DNA of 64,000 bases, taken from the NCBI GenBank assembly GCA_964006375.1, contig OZ023262.1, positions 50,352,960 through 50,416,959 of the forward strand. Direction: 5' to 3'. Of this stretch, positions 26,846 to 39,389 are shown piece by piece. Numbering within the stretch: the first letter of the stretch is position 1; the number at the start of each line of letters is the position of its first letter. A program made the position numbers and the translations under genes. Below the pieces are notes generated by a model that saw only the letters and a program-made list of their open reading frames with translations, was not told where the DNA came from and did not search any database. The DNA comes from Tillus elongatus (lineage: Eukaryota > Arthropoda > Insecta > Coleoptera > Cleridae).

Positions 26846-27876
26846 TAGAGGGCCGTCAGGATATTATTATTTTTTTAAGTAAACAAACACACATTAATCG
26901 ACACTCACCGCTTTAGTTGACAGCAGAGAAGGACGTGCTTGTAGTTTATAAACTTGTGCAATAAAAGATAAACCACTGTAAGTGTCCAGCTTAACCTTAT
27001 CTAATCTAAATCCCCCATTTAAATCAAGACATGTTCAGTATCCTAAATACCCCTTACATATGGCACTAAAACAACTGTCTTCATATGTCTATAATTGTAG
27101 TAACTCATTAATAAAGCATATCATGTCAGTATTAATACAAAAGGGCCCTGCTTTGCCCCCGCCATTACCTTAGGCCTCAGGTAGCGCGGCCTGGGTACAG
27201 CAGACCAGGCACGCTATTCGAACGTACCCGTAACTTTACATACCCAGAGGTTATGGCACCTTACAGACCAATCCAGCTCTTACATTTATGTGCGCCGCCC
27301 GGAGGGTCCTCCACTTAACCCCTGCCGGCCAGACAAAGCAGACTCGAGACCCGATCACTATAACTACCTGAGACAGTCTAATTAGTAACCATATAACTAC
27401 AGCACACGTGGCTCTTAATATAATTTCTAAATATCTAGCAATTGTCTGTAAATATTTAATCCCCTTGTATAATAACCAACCCAGGTATATTCTCATAATA
27501 ATTACTGCTATCTGAATTATATTATTAGCTATAATGAACCAAGACACTTGGCGAGTAGGTACTCACCTGAACTGCAAAATTCAATTATCACATAAACTAA
27601 TATACACTGTATTAACTATAATTATTCTTTATTATAAAATACACTACAAACAAGCCCTTCCTAACTGACTCTCTTTCAACTAGTACATGAGTGAAACATC
27701 TCTAGTTTCAGATGCATTAACGTTTCAGTTTCTTTATGTTATCTACTCATAAAGATTACGTGGTTGATAGCCCCTTAACACACTTGAGTTCCTCTGCGTT
27801 CGCAGTGTCGTTAAGTATCATACAAAATATCAGATGGTACAGTTTCTACTAAAGATTATGTTTAAAACTTAGGTTA
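26846..27876. other. Unassigned, moderately AT-rich DNA with one hydrophobic ORF
   Basis: This stretch lacks the repeats that fill most of the window and could be single-copy sequence. A minus-strand frame of 98 codons (27547-27251) starts MSWFIIANNIIQIAVIIMRI and would contain three hydrophobic stretches before a more polar end. No family is recognised, and a frame this short in AT-rich DNA can arise by chance. An AGGTGAGTACCT-like splice-donor match lies on the minus strand just upstream of it (about 27560). Confidence 0.3.
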
Positions 27877-27899
27877 CTATATATATATCTATATATATA

Positions 27900-27975
<76 letters not shown>
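27877..27975. repeat. (TA)n microsatellite
   Basis: TA tract with two C interruptions at its left end (ATATATCTATATATATATCT). Neither flank shows an obvious HINE block, unlike most other tracts. Confidence 0.97.
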
Positions 27976-27977
<2 letters not shown>

Positions 27978-28890
27978 GTTTTAATTTAACAGCATATGTA
28001 CGTGTTTTACGACGTATACCCTGTGTAGTTTTAGTGGAGTTTTTGTTATTTTTAGCTAAGATAAGGTCCACATAATAAGATCAGCGAACATAAAACGAAT
28101 GCAACTCCAAGGACTCATATCAAATATTGACCGAAGCTTATATAAAAAACCCCAAGTTTTACCAGGGAGAGTTTCCTCATTCCATTTATAATAAATAGTT
28201 TCGTGACCTTTCATATAGAGTTTGATCCATCAAAGGGAAACCGGCCTCGGCTTTGCATAATCGGATTCATTAACTGGCTAAAAGGAACGGTGGAAATAAT
28301 CATGGAGAGCACAAGGTTTAAAACCCATTTTTGATGTTGACCTCGTGCAGGTATGATACGAATTCTATACGTTCGCATTCATGGCTGCCTTGATTTGCAG
28401 CTGACATTAACCTCGCACCTCAATGGCTTCATTAATCATTACAATTACTCCGTGTTTACGGCCCATAAAATGAGGTTTTGTACTTTTTAATGAATGATTC
28501 GTATACCGATATGATACTTAGTCTAAGAAAAGTCTACAGTGTATTTCAAATTCAATTAAACTTGATGAATGATGATCAGTGCTGTTTGTCGCTGTAATTT
28601 ATTATCTGAAGATTATTATGCTTATAAAAGGTATAAAGGGAGATAGTTTAATGGCTGTTAGGTAATAGTAAAGTCTAATATTTATAAATACGAGGGTATA
28701 TCCTTATGCACCGCCACTGACTATAGGTGCGAGAATAGAAACGTCCCTGAGCCATGCAATATCAGCTAAAAGCAGCCAATAGCAATCTGTTCCATCGCTA
28801 CGCCTACTGTGGCCGACTTAAGAACTGACGCAAAATTAAAACGTGTTTTAGGCGATATAGGTAGTAGGCTTATTTTTGGCGAAGCTTCGA
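27976..28890. other. No gene seen
   Basis: About 900 bases with no recognised repeat, inverted repeat or coding frame. Together with 26846-27876 it is the longest stretch in the window without obvious transposon sequence. Confidence 0.4.
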
Positions 28891-28989
28891 AAAAATTCGT
28901 CAACTGAATTCAAACACGACTTTCTAGCTTTCACAAAATTCATCGTATAAGTGCGAATTAAAACAACAACAACCCATTTTCAATGTCAC

Positions 28990-29510
28990 TTAAAATTGCA
29001 TGTATCCGAACCATAACGTTTCCTTTTTGATCTTCAAAAATAATTTGGTTATTTCAATTAAAGTTTGTACACTTTTATTACCTTTGTTTATATTTGGCCA
29101 TATACAAAAGACAAAACTAAGGTGTTTAATTGATAAAAAATTGAGTTACAAGCATATTTGGAACTCTTTATGAAATTCGCCACCATATCCATATACTAGG
29201 CATGGTAACTTACAAATGCTTACCTTCCTTTTGCAAGTGGCTTGGATGAGTTCGTTATCCAGGAAAATCGGCCCAGGTTTTCCCGTAAAATTTTGTGTTT
29301 TCTTTCGAAAAAAAATTATATCTCCGGAAGTAACAAATCAAGGGCAACCAAATTTGGTACACTGATTTATATCATCATATGTAAATTACCTACGGAAATT
29401 TAACTTTGTAGGTAAAAATATAAAAAAGTTAAAGGCATTAAAATAATGGGGTTTTCCTCAAAACGCCAAAGTCCTGATTTAAAACGTCAAAATTGGCAAC
29501 ATTTAGGCAA
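28990..29510 (+). repeat. Degraded HINE pieces
   Basis: ATTGAGTTACAAGCATATTTGG and GAAATTCGCCACCATATCCA near 29140-29195 resemble a worn 3' end. 29215-29510 is the long-variant middle (GCAAGTGGCTTGGATGAGTT, TTTTGTGTTTTCTTTCGAAA, AACGTCAAAATTGGCAACAT). Confidence 0.5.
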
Positions 29511-29524
29511 ATAACCTAAAACAA

Positions 29525-29960
29525 ATACAAGCTATGGAATGTTTGATATGTCCCCAAAGATAGAAGTCCAAAGGTGTCAAATCTGGAGAACTCGCAGGCC
29601 AGTTATATGGTCCTAAACGCCTTATCCTCGTGTGTTTAAACATTAAGGTAAGTTCTTGCGATACTTCCTGAGTGCAAAGGACTGAAGATCCATCCAGTTG
29701 ATATCAACAGTCACTTCTAAACTTCACATCTACACCCGCAGTTTGTAATATTTAGTTAACGCCCCGCCGTTCACACGCCGTCATGAATGATATAAGAGAA
29801 GGTTATTCATCATTAGCGGATTAGCTTAAATGTATATATGGCTGTTACCTCAGTAAAAAACCCTTGACGCAAAAACTGAGATTCGGTAGTCCAGATAAAT
29901 ATTCTCTTTTTATCCGACTTCAAACAAGGAGGAGGTTCCATGTTCGTCTGTATGTATTTT
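29525..29960 (-). pseudogene. Mariner-like transposase fragments
   Basis: Two pieces of one decayed gene lie in order on the minus strand. Near 29910-29870 the reverse complement reads IFIWTTESQFLRQGFF, corresponding to IxWTDESxFxRxG with the first catalytic Asp changed to Thr. Near 29640-29540 it reads RLGPYNWPASSPDLTPLDFY followed by LWGHIKHSI, the third-Asp block with its usual LW. The segment holding the second Asp is unreadable. The spacing is too short, so there have been deletions. It resembles the intact transposase at 32396 (GPCNWPARSPDLTPLDFYLWG) more than family A. Confidence 0.7.
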
Positions 29961-30219
29961 TTATGTATGTTTACCGAGATTTTCGTCAATTATGGACCAA
30001 TTTAAAAAAATATTTTTTGTGAGAGGGTATACTTCTGAGTGGTCTCATTTTCACCAAGTCAGGATCTGATGATGGTATTTCAGCAAAATCGAGGGAATGC
30101 CTCTTATAATCTACTGTAATAATACTACGGCAATTTGATCATATTATAGCAGTTTTCTAATAGCATCCTCACTTACGTATATTTACACTAAAAATGGAAA
30201 TATAAACCAACTTCAAAAA

Positions 30220-30356
30220 AATTAAACCGACTTCAAAATAGGCACTAAAAAGCGAAAAATAATTGGATTACACGTTTAATTCAAATGACAAAAATTAATC
30301 CAAATGAAATATTATTATATATGCGCTACCTACTTATGTGCTTGAAGTCGGTGCCA
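30220..30356. mobile_element. Small MITE with CCGACTTCAA ends
   Basis: AAACCGACTTCAAAATAGGC at the left and GCTTGAAGTCGGTGCCAAG at the right form an inverted pair about 135 bp apart. A second copy in the opposite orientation lies at 36425-36560. A third half-site (CCGACTTCAAACAAGGAGGA) occurs at 29920. Confidence 0.6.
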
Positions 30357-30537
30357 AGCCCGTAACACAATAATACTTAGCGATATAAACAGCTTAATTA
30401 ATAACTGATTATAATTCTAATGGAATACATAAAATACTGTAAATGATCAAAGACCAACCCGCGCTAAGGAATTCCGTCTCGAGTTTGGATAAGGCTCTTT
30501 TGGCTAAAACTAAATAAACTTTATATTGAAAAAAAAT

Positions 30538-30852
30538 TCTGGACGCAGCAAGTGCGTTATGGTAGTGAATTTTCATAAAAATCTTTTTAATAACAAATAT
30601 GTGTTTTTTTTTTAAGAAAGCAGGCATCAAATTTGGTTACCAGTATAACCTATATAGTAAAAACAATGTGCCATGTTCCGTTAAAATAACTTTATTGTGT
30701 GAAAATGTACAAAAAATTTCCAAAAGTAAACTTAAAATGTTCCCGAAAAACACGTTTCTTGGTCAACCTTATAGGTTAATAGCAAATTGAGCTGTTCAAA
30801 TATGAAACATTTGATCAAAATTCGCTACCATAACGCACTTGCTGCGTCCAGA
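30538..30852. mobile_element. HINE-derived element with a 3'-type hairpin at both ends
   Basis: CTGGACGCAGCAAGTGCGTT opens it and AACGCACTTGCTGCGTCCAG closes it, a perfect inverted pair about 315 bp apart, with GGTAGTGAATTTTCAT and its inverse inside. Two further copies with the same body are at 33898-34213 and, inverted, at 55621-55926. There is no TA tract inside. Confidence 0.8.
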
Positions 30853-31628
30853 ATTTACTTTCTTACAAATATGCATTATATTTCGATGGAAAATGCAATA
30901 ACATAAGGCGTGTTTGATTAAAAAAAGGAAATTTGTATCACCAACGACTTATGGGCCACCCTGTGATTGCAGAAATATTATTTTAAGATGTAGCTCAAGA
31001 CACCCTATAATTAATATATACAAATTTTCTTCATATCTTATATAATAACGGATATATTGAGCTTTATTAATTTTTTACGAAAATTCGACAACAATTATAT
31101 ACCATTAAATGATAAACTCTATAGCTAAGGCTACTGCCAAGCATCAGAGAAAGGGTCTCTTTGAAATGCATTTTCTGCAAATATTTTAGTAAAATGAAGG
31201 ACTCTGACGGTTGAAACTAAGATTTTAGGGTTTGTAAAACATCCTTCTTGAGACATTTTATTTCTATAGCCCGTATTAGATTTAAGTTATTTGCCTAAAT
31301 GTTGCCAATTTTGACATTTTAAATCGCCACTATGACGTTTTGAGGAAAACCCCAATTTATTTATTTTTAAATGCCTATAACTTTTTTGTCTTTTGACCTA
31401 AGTAGCTAAATTTTGGTAGGTGACTAACCTATAAGGATGTAAACCTGCGTACCAAATTTGGTTACCCTTAAATTTTTTTCGAAAGAAAACACAAAATTTT
31501 TCGGGAAAACCTGGGCAGATTTTCCTGACTAACGAACTTATCCAAGCTATTTACAAGAGGAATTTTTTCACCAAATTTGATCAAAATCGGCCCATTATTT
31601 TTTGAGTTATCGGTGTGATACATATATA
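30853..31628 (-). repeat. Long HINE variant
   Basis: Contains ACTTATGGGCCACCCTGTGA (a mariner-type end embedded in it), AAGCATCAGAGAAAGGGTCT, CGAAAGAAAACACAAAATTT and GAGTTATCGGTGTGATACAT, then stops at the TA where the next element begins. The same block follows the mirror element at 34214-35235, so the pair 30538-31628 was duplicated as a unit. Confidence 0.65.
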
Positions 31629-32261
31629 TACAGGGTGAGCCACGGTGGATGGAGTATTAAAAGTATATGGAGAATGAATCAACCGATTGCTCTGAAATTT
31701 TGGTTACGGATGTAATGGCGTATGATCTCTCGACCTAAAATATTTTCGAAAATGCAGTGTTGCCACATATACGTAAAACTGGCAACATCTTCGTAATTTT
31801 AAATGGAACACCCTATATATTTTTGCTTTTTTTGAATTGTCGTCTCTTTTTGAGTAACTTTTGTTGATATTTTCCTATACCTATCTCAAGTCGTTTTCGA
31901 GATAATAATTATTTTCTGAATTTATTACCAAAAATTTGACTTTCATTAAATCGTGTTTTCTCCTACCGACGAAGCGATTTAAAGATAATTTTTTAGCTAC
32001 GGTTAGGCAAGGTCTAGGGGCATCTCCTCCAATAATCAAATGTTTAGAATATCATACAGGGTGAGTTAGAGAACGTTTTCTATAAGTGACTCGGAGAAAT
32101 GCACGAAAGTCATTTTTTTAAAATAGAACGCCCTGTATATTTTCAAATTTTTTGGATCGTCTTCTCTTTTTGAGTAACTTTTGTTAATATTTCCCTATAC
32201 CTATCTCAAGGTGTTTTCGATTTATGGTCACTTTTCTCTAACCTATCCAAGATTATTGGTC

Positions 32262-33896
32262 TTTTTGTATATCATAATGGGTGGGCCATGAAATTTCTAT
32301 TTTGTCAATTTGACATGACAACAGACATGCTGTTTATCTAAATAAATTTGACTTTAGTTATATTTACATTCAATTTGAATAGCTATAGCACAAATATGGC
32401 AGAAAATAATTATACAAACACAGTTTTAATGGATTTGTTTATTATTCATGGACAGTGCAATAAGATTATCAGCAGAACTTGTAGAAGATTTAATGATAAA
32501 TATCCGAATTTGCCGCAGATGAATAACAGAAAGTTTCTACGAATTCATAGGAATTTTATAAAATCTGGTGCGTCGTTAAGAGATGCAAGAAATCTACCCA
32601 AACCTGTGACATCTGACGAGGTAAATGAAATCAATGTGCTAGCGTATTTTCATGCGAATCCCCAGTATTCCATACGTTGTGCTGAACAGGATTTAGGATT
32701 GCCATATTCATCCATTCGAAGAATACTAGTAAATCATAAAATGCATAATTATAAATTTACAAGAGTTCAATTTCTCACGCCTCAGGATTATCTACAGAGA
32801 ATAGAGTTGTGTGAAATGTTAGTTGTGCGTATGCAAGAGGACCCCAATTTTTTAAAGAAAATGATATGGACTGATGAATCCAAATTTTCTAGGGAGGGGA
32901 TTTGTAACACACGAAATCGTCACAATTGGGCCACAGACAACCCCCACGTTACTAGAGAGGCTGGTTTTCAAGTGAAATTTAGTTTAAATGTTTTTTGTAT
33001 GTTATTGGATGACAAAATAAAATATTACATATATGACGAAAAATTGAATTCCAGAAAATATTTAGATATAATTAGAACAATTGTGGAAGGCTTCCTTGAT
33101 AATCTGTCAATTGAAACATATAGAACTTGTTGGTATCAACTCGACGGGGCTCCTGCATATTGTATATCCGAAATTAGAATGGAGTTGGACCGGCTTTTCG
33201 ATGACCGTTGGATCAGACGTTTGGGACCGTGTAACTGGCCTGCGAGGTCCCCTGACCTTACCCCGTTAGATTTTTATCTTTGGGGTATTCTTAAAGATCG
33301 AGTTTATAAAACTCCAGTCCACAACAGGGCAGAATTAGAACGTCGAGTGATTCAAGAGATTGAAAACTTGGAAGCTGCTACAACAAACGCCGTGCATCAT
33401 CGTATACAAAAGTGTCTGGAAGTTAACGGTCAACATTTCGAACAATTATTATAGTTTTAAGATTTTTATACATATTTATTACTGTCATTGGTATTATTTG
33501 TTATTGCTACTTGGCGTTTTTTACTATTATCGCTGATTAGGTATTAGTTTTTCCAAATACTGATAGTGTTATTGTTCTCATAACGACGAACCAAAATTTA
33601 TAAAATTCCTATGAATTCGTAGAAACTTTCTGTTATTCATCTGCGGCAAATTCGGATATTTATCATTAAATCTTCTACAAGTTCTGCTGATAATCTTATT
33701 GCACTGTTCATGAATAAAAAACAAATCCATTAAAACTGTGTTTGTATAATTATTTTATGTCATGTTTGTGCTATAGCTATTCAAATTGAATGTAAATATC
33801 ACTAACGTCAAACTTATTTAGATAAACAGCATGTCTGTTGTCATGACAAAGTGACAAAATAGAAATTTCATGGCCCACCCATTATGATATACAAAA
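32262..33896 (+). mobile_element. Mariner-like element with ~300-bp inverted repeats
   Basis: The inverted repeats are 32262-32563 and 33597-33896. The outer tip TATATCATAATGGGTGGGCC matches the inverse GGCCCACCCATTATGATATA. The left repeat extends past the start codon, so the first 56 codons of the transposase also exist, inverted, downstream of the stop. In the right arm the start reads ATG ACA TAA, so the duplicate cannot encode protein. The arms differ at a few per cent of positions. Confidence 0.85.
32396..33454 (+). CDS. Mariner-like transposase (DUF4817 type), apparently intact
   Basis: A 352-residue cut-and-paste transposase of the IS630-Tc1-mariner superfamily, which acts in the nucleus on the element's inverted repeats and TA targets. 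The start ATGGCAGAAAATAATTAT is preferred over an in-frame ATG 16 codons upstream because homologues begin near here. Residues ~6-60 are the DUF4817 helix-turn-helix (LMDLFIIHGQCNKIISRTCR). Residues ~80-125 form a second helix-turn-helix (AYFHANPQYSIRCAEQDLGL, then PYSSIRRILVNHKM). Catalytic residues are D160 in MIWTDESKF, D250 in WYQLDGAPA and D287 in RSPDLTPLDFYLWG, 36 residues apart for the last pair. The C-terminus GQHFEQLL is the family end. Length fits the mariner norm of about 340-360. There is no stop or frameshift, unlike every relative in this window. Whether it is expressed or active cannot be told from sequence. Confidence 0.92.
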   Translation: MAENNYTNTVLMDLFIIHGQCNKIISRTCRRFNDKYPNLPQMNNRKFLRIHRNFIKSGASLRDARNLPKPVTSDEVNEINVLAYFHANPQYSIRCAEQDLGLPYSSIRRILVNHKMHNYKFTRVQFLTPQDYLQRIELCEMLVVRMQEDPNFLKKMIWTDESKFSREGICNTRNRHNWATDNPHVTREAGFQVKFSLNVFCMLLDDKIKYYIYDEKLNSRKYLDIIRTIVEGFLDNLSIETYRTCWYQLDGAPAYCISEIRMELDRLFDDRWIRRLGPCNWPARSPDLTPLDFYLWGILKDRVYKTPVHNRAELERRVIQEIENLEAATTNAVHHRIQKCLEVNGQHFEQLL

Positions 33897-33897
33897 A

Positions 33898-34213
33898 CTC
33901 TGGACGCAGCAAGTGCGTTATGGTAGTGAATTTTCATAAAAATGCTTTTATTGCAAATATGTGTGTTTTCTTTTTAAGAAAGCAGGCATCAATTTTGGTT
34001 ACCAGTATAACCTATATAGTAAAAGCAATGTGCCATGTTTCATAAAAATAACTTTATTGTGTGAAAATGTACCAAGATTTCCAAAAGTAGACTTAAAGTG
34101 TTCCCGAAAAACTCGTTTCTTGGTCAACCTTATAGGTTAATAGCAAATTGGGCTATTCAAATATGAAGCATTTGATCAAAGTTCGCTACCATAACGCACT
34201 TGCTGCATCCAGA
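33898..34213. mobile_element. Second copy of the two-hairpin HINE derivative
   Basis: Opens CTGGACGCAGCAAGTGCGTT and ends AACGCACTTGCTGCATCCAG (one base changed). The body is nearly the same as 30538-30852. Confidence 0.8.
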
Positions 34214-35018
34214 ATTTCTTTTCTTACAAACATGCATTATATTTCGATGGAAAATGCAATAACATAAGGCGTGTTTGATTTAAAAAAAAAGAAAATTTGT
34301 ATCACCAATGACTTATGGGCCATCCTGTGATTGTAGAAATATTTTTTTAAGATGTAGCTCAAGACACCCTATAATTAATATATACAAATTTTTTTCAAAT
34401 CTTTGTATAATAACGGATATATTGAGCTTTATTGATTTTTTACGAAAATTCGACAAAAATTATATACCATTAAACGATAAACTCTATAGCTAAGGCTACT
34501 GCCAAGCATCAGGGAAAGCGTCTATTTCAAATGAATTTTCTGGAAACATTTTAGTAAAATGAAGGACAATGACGGTTGAAAGTAAGACTTCAGTGTTTGT
34601 AAAACATCCTTCTTGAGACATTTGATTTCCATAGCCCGTATTAGTTTCAAGTTATTTGCCAAAATGTTGCCGATTTTGACGTTTTAGTCGCAACTTTGAC
34701 GTTTTGAGGAAAACCCCAATTTATTTTTCTTTAAATGCCTATAACTTTTTTGTCTTTTGACATACAGAGCTAAATTTTGGTAGGTAACTCACATATAAGG
34801 ACGTAAACCCGAGTACCAAATTTGGTTGCCCTTACTTTGTTAATTCGGGAGATATAAATTTTTTTCGAAAGAAAATACAAAATTTTCCGGGAAAACCTGG
34901 GCAGATTTTCCTGGCTAACGAACTTATCCAAGCCATTTGCAAAAGGAGTTTATTCACCAAATTTAATCAAAATCGGCCCATTATTTTTTGAGTTATCGGT
35001 GTGATACATATATATATT

Positions 35019-35108
<90 letters not shown>

Positions 35109-35235
35109 ATATAAAAATTCAAACTGACCCCGGATATGTGTTCTGGGGGGCCTAATTAGCGCTCATTTGAAGAAATTTTTCAAAATTCAAAAGTCGAGAT
35201 CTCCTCATTAGTGAATTTTTTTAAGAAAATTCACT
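34214..35235 (-). repeat. Long HINE variant, second copy, with TA tract
   Basis: Repeats 30853-31628 and continues further: TA-rich tract 35007-35105, then the 5' block ACCCCGGATATGTGTTCTGG, CTAATTAGCGCTCATTTG and the palindrome TAGTGAATTTTTTTAAGAAA...TTCACTA at about 35210-35235. Confidence 0.7.
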
Positions 35236-35867
35236 AAAAGACCAATAATCTTGGATAGGTTAGAGAAAAGTGACCATAAATCGAAAACGCCTTGAGATAG
35301 GTATAGGGAAATATTAACAAAAGTTACTCAAAAAGAGAAGACGATCCAAAAAATTTGAAAATATACAGGGCGTTCTATTTAAAAAAAATGACTTTCGTGC
35401 ATTTCTCCGAGTCACTTATAGAAAGCGTTCTCTAACTCACCCTGTATGATATTCTAAAGATTTGATTAATGGAGGAGATGCCCCTAGACCTTGCCTAACC
35501 GTAGCTAAAAAATTATCTTTAAATCGCTTCGTCGGTAGGAGAAAATACGATTTAATGAAAGTCAAATTTTTGGTAATAAATTCAGAAAATAATTATTATC
35601 TCGAAAACGACTTGAGATAGGTATAGGAAAATATCAACAAAAGTTACTCAAAAAGAGACGACAATTCAAAAAATGCAAAAATATATAGGGTGTTCCATTT
35701 AAAATTACGAAGATGTTGCCAGTTTTACGTATATGTGGCAACACTGCATTTTCAAAAATATTTTAGGTCGAGAGATCAGACTCCGTTACATCCGCAAACA
35801 AAATTTCAAAGCAATCGGTTGATTCGTTCTCTATATACTTTTAATACTCCATCCACCGTGGCTCACC

Positions 35868-36130
<263 letters not shown>

Positions 36131-36312
36131 ATACACACGATGTTTAATGTGGAAGCTCTAGTAATATATAGTGACATAATAATTTACATTACATCTATTA
36201 ACTATATTATACGTAGCTGTCATTATGAAATAAAACAATTTACACAAATCATAATCTAAACCTAATTAATCAGCGGTTTTCAAATATCCCCGTTGAATGT
36301 CAGATTAACGTC

Positions 36313-36337
36313 GTATCACGCCATTTATGCGTGATAC
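36313..36337. other. Perfect 9-bp-stem hairpin
   Basis: GTATCACGC-catttat-GCGTGATAC, followed closely by AATAAAGCATTA, an AATAAA poly(A)-signal match. The surrounding 300 bases (36130-36420) show no gene. It could be an element end or a chance palindrome. Confidence 0.35.
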
Positions 36338-36424
36338 CAATAAAGCATTATACCGGGTGATGTAACTGGCGTGCGCGGAGAAACTTGCGATGTGGGCGGA
36401 CCCAATATATCTATCCGCTACCTA

Positions 36425-36560
36425 ATTGGCTTGGCACCGACTTCAAAGAGATAGGTAAGTAGCGCATAAAATAATATCTCATTGAAATTATTTTTTGTCT
36501 TTTGAATTAAACCTAGAATCCAGTCAGTTTTCGCTATTTAGTGCCTATTTTAAAGTCGGT
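36425..36560. mobile_element. MITE with CCGACTTCAA ends, second copy
   Basis: CACCGACTTCAAAGAGATAG at the left and TTTTAAAGTCGGTTTTATT at the right. It is the inverted relative of 30220-30356; both share a TTTAGTGCCTATTTT-type interior. Confidence 0.6.
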
Positions 36561-36628
36561 TTTATTTTTTTTATGGTTTGTTTATTTTGTCTTTACTTCG
36601 AAGGTACAGCATCTCACACAAGGTAACT

Positions 36629-36952
36629 CTACCGTTGAGGTGTTGAGGATAAATAATTTTTCCTAACGAGAATTTGTAGTATTCCGGTATCTACTTTGCC
36701 AACTCGAACTGACATATTGTAATTGGCGTCGAAATAAGCCCAGGTAATCAACTCTCCCTCTTCATTATTAAATACAGTTTGAAAATTTGCTTCTATTCTT
36801 TTAAATTTACCTTGTGTCATCGGCGGTAAATGTGTGGTTTTACATAAACGTTCTGCAAGTTCTGCGCAAAATTTTGTCGCATTTTCCGTATAGCAAAAAG
36901 AAATTAAAATTACGTCATTTGTATAAACATTATTTTCGTTATCTTTCCCCAT
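36629..36952 (-). pseudogene. Mariner-like transposase N-terminal fragment
   Basis: The 107-codon minus-strand frame reads MGKDNENNVYTNDVILISFC, then LAERLCKTTHLPPMTQGKFK, RIEANFQTVFNNEEGEL and WAYFDANYNMSVRVGKVDTG. It aligns over both helix-turn-helix parts with the intact transposase (NNYTNTVLMDLF..., LPQMNNRKFLRIHRNF, LAYFHANPQYSIRCAEQD). The linker between the two parts has lost about 15 residues, and nothing of the catalytic domain follows. It is a distant relative of the 32396 family. Confidence 0.75.
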
Positions 36953-37189
36953 TTAAAAAATTTTTTACGTCTGTATTTATATCAGATTGTATAAATTTTA
37001 ATTATGGAATTTTATGTACAAAATGTTCTTGCATTAGCAAATTTTCTGACAAACTTTTTATCGAATTTTCATAGAAAAAATTCGCCTATGACGAGATTAC
37101 GACTTTGACACTTTTGATAAACAATTTCTTAAGTGGCAACCATAGAACGGTGAACTATCTAAACTATCTATAGTTTACTGTCATAAACA

Positions 37190-37301
<112 letters not shown>

Positions 37302-37370
37302 CGGAATGTTGCACTACACTGCAATCACTTTCAAATATACACCTTATTTGTTTGCTGTACTTTCAGTGAT

Positions 37371-38150
37371 TTGTTATTTGGTTACGTGGACTGCAGTTTC
37401 GAACCGTCCCGTGAATTTCCGGTTATAAATGAGATTAAAGTTTTAGGACAAATTGCTGCAGACCCAAATTTGAGCACGATAAAATTGGCCACTGTTTCAA
37501 ACTTCAAAAGAAGAACTATTCAGGGAATATTGAAGCATCATAAATTTCCGTCGTATAAAATTCATCTTGTCAATCGTCATAATTCTCGTTATTGGGCAGG
37601 TAATAATCCAAGAAATTTTTACGAAGTCCACACTCAAACTCCACAGAAATTAAATGTCTGGACTGGCATTTTTTGAAGACCATTTAATCGGACCAATTTT
37701 TCTTGATGGCAATTTCAGTGGCAAAAGGTATTCGGAGTTACTAGAAGATATCGTTTACCCTCTACTAATTGACATTGTTGAAAATGATGATCGCTATCAA
37801 GAAAATCAATTAGTGTTTCAACAAGATGGAGATCCTCTGCATTTTTCACAACGTGTTAGGGAGTTTTTGAACAGAGAGTTTCCAGGACAATGGATTGGCC
37901 GTAGAGGTGCTGTTGAGTGGCCCCCTAGATAACCGTATTTAACTCCTTTAGACTTCTTTCTATAAGGCCATTTAAAGAGTAGAATTTACGCAACAGAACC
38001 GGAGTCTCTGGAAGAATTACGACGACGCATTGTTGAAGAATGCCGTCTAATAACTCCACAAATGCTCCAGAATGTTAGAGCTCGTTTTGAACAAAATTTG
38101 TACTTTTGTATGGAAGCTGGTGGTCAACAATTTGAACACTTACTTAACTG
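37371..38150 (+). pseudogene. Family A mariner-like transposase with internal deletion
   Basis: Readable from [20 protein letters not shown] through [19 protein letters not shown] (second helix-turn-helix) to KIHLV. It then jumps to [20 protein letters not shown], so about 45-50 codons, including the first catalytic Asp (FSDECTF in sister copies), are gone. After a frame shift near 37670 it continues GPIFLDGNFSGKRYSELLED, VFQQDGDPLHFSQRVREF and EWPPR, then a stop replaces Ser before PYLTPLDFF, where the third Asp is Tyr. The C-terminus GGQQFEHLLN and stop end at about 38150. The N-terminal helix-turn-helix is replaced by unrelated sequence. Confidence 0.85.
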
Positions 38151-38638
<488 letters not shown>

Positions 38639-39389
38639 TGAGGCGTTAGAATTCTTTCCCTTTAATATTTCCTGAATGCTTTGATAATGGCTTTAAAACA
38701 GAAGCCAAAACGTAGAGTTGTCAGTTTTTTCGATGGATAATGAAGGAAGTTTCGGGAACTATAAGAGATACAAAGTTGGTCAAACTAAACAGCAATTGCA
38801 GAATTTGTGGCTGAGTTCAAATCAGTTTTCAGATTTAGAAAATTTCGAGTGGTTTTGGAGATAATCGAGAAAAACCGACTTTTGAAAAAATTAATTTTTT
38901 TCCCATATCTCTGTTATTTGTGGTGCGTTTTTGAAAATATAAACGTATTTTTACACAAAATAATGTGACCAATCGAGTGGTGGTATTAGTTTTGTCGATT
39001 TCCGTTACATTTCCGAAGGACGACAGTCAACTTTTTTTTATTTGGCCGCTATATTGGATTTTTCAATCAGCAGATAGAGCATTATTTTCTGAATACTTCG
39101 GTATATCACATGTCGCACTTCATGTGAAAAATTGCATGAAAGGGCAAATTTGTATTATGGACCTAAAATCAAGTATCCATGATATCCCAATCTCATCTCG
39201 TTATAACCGCATTAGATGCGGCATTTTATAACCATTTCAGGAATACAAAATATAATAAGGTTAACTGGAAGAATAAGCTTGTTTTGGCTATTATGATTAA
39301 TTTAATAGGTACTTAATCACAACCTGAAAACAGATATACTTTTAAAAAACATAAAAACTAACTTCATTTAAAGCAGGTTTTCGAAAATA

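Noticed and set aside
27251..27547. Hydrophobic 98-codon frame as a membrane protein gene
   Set aside because: AT-rich DNA readily gives Ile/Leu-rich frames. No family match, homologue or partner was visible, so I kept it only as a note in the regional entry.
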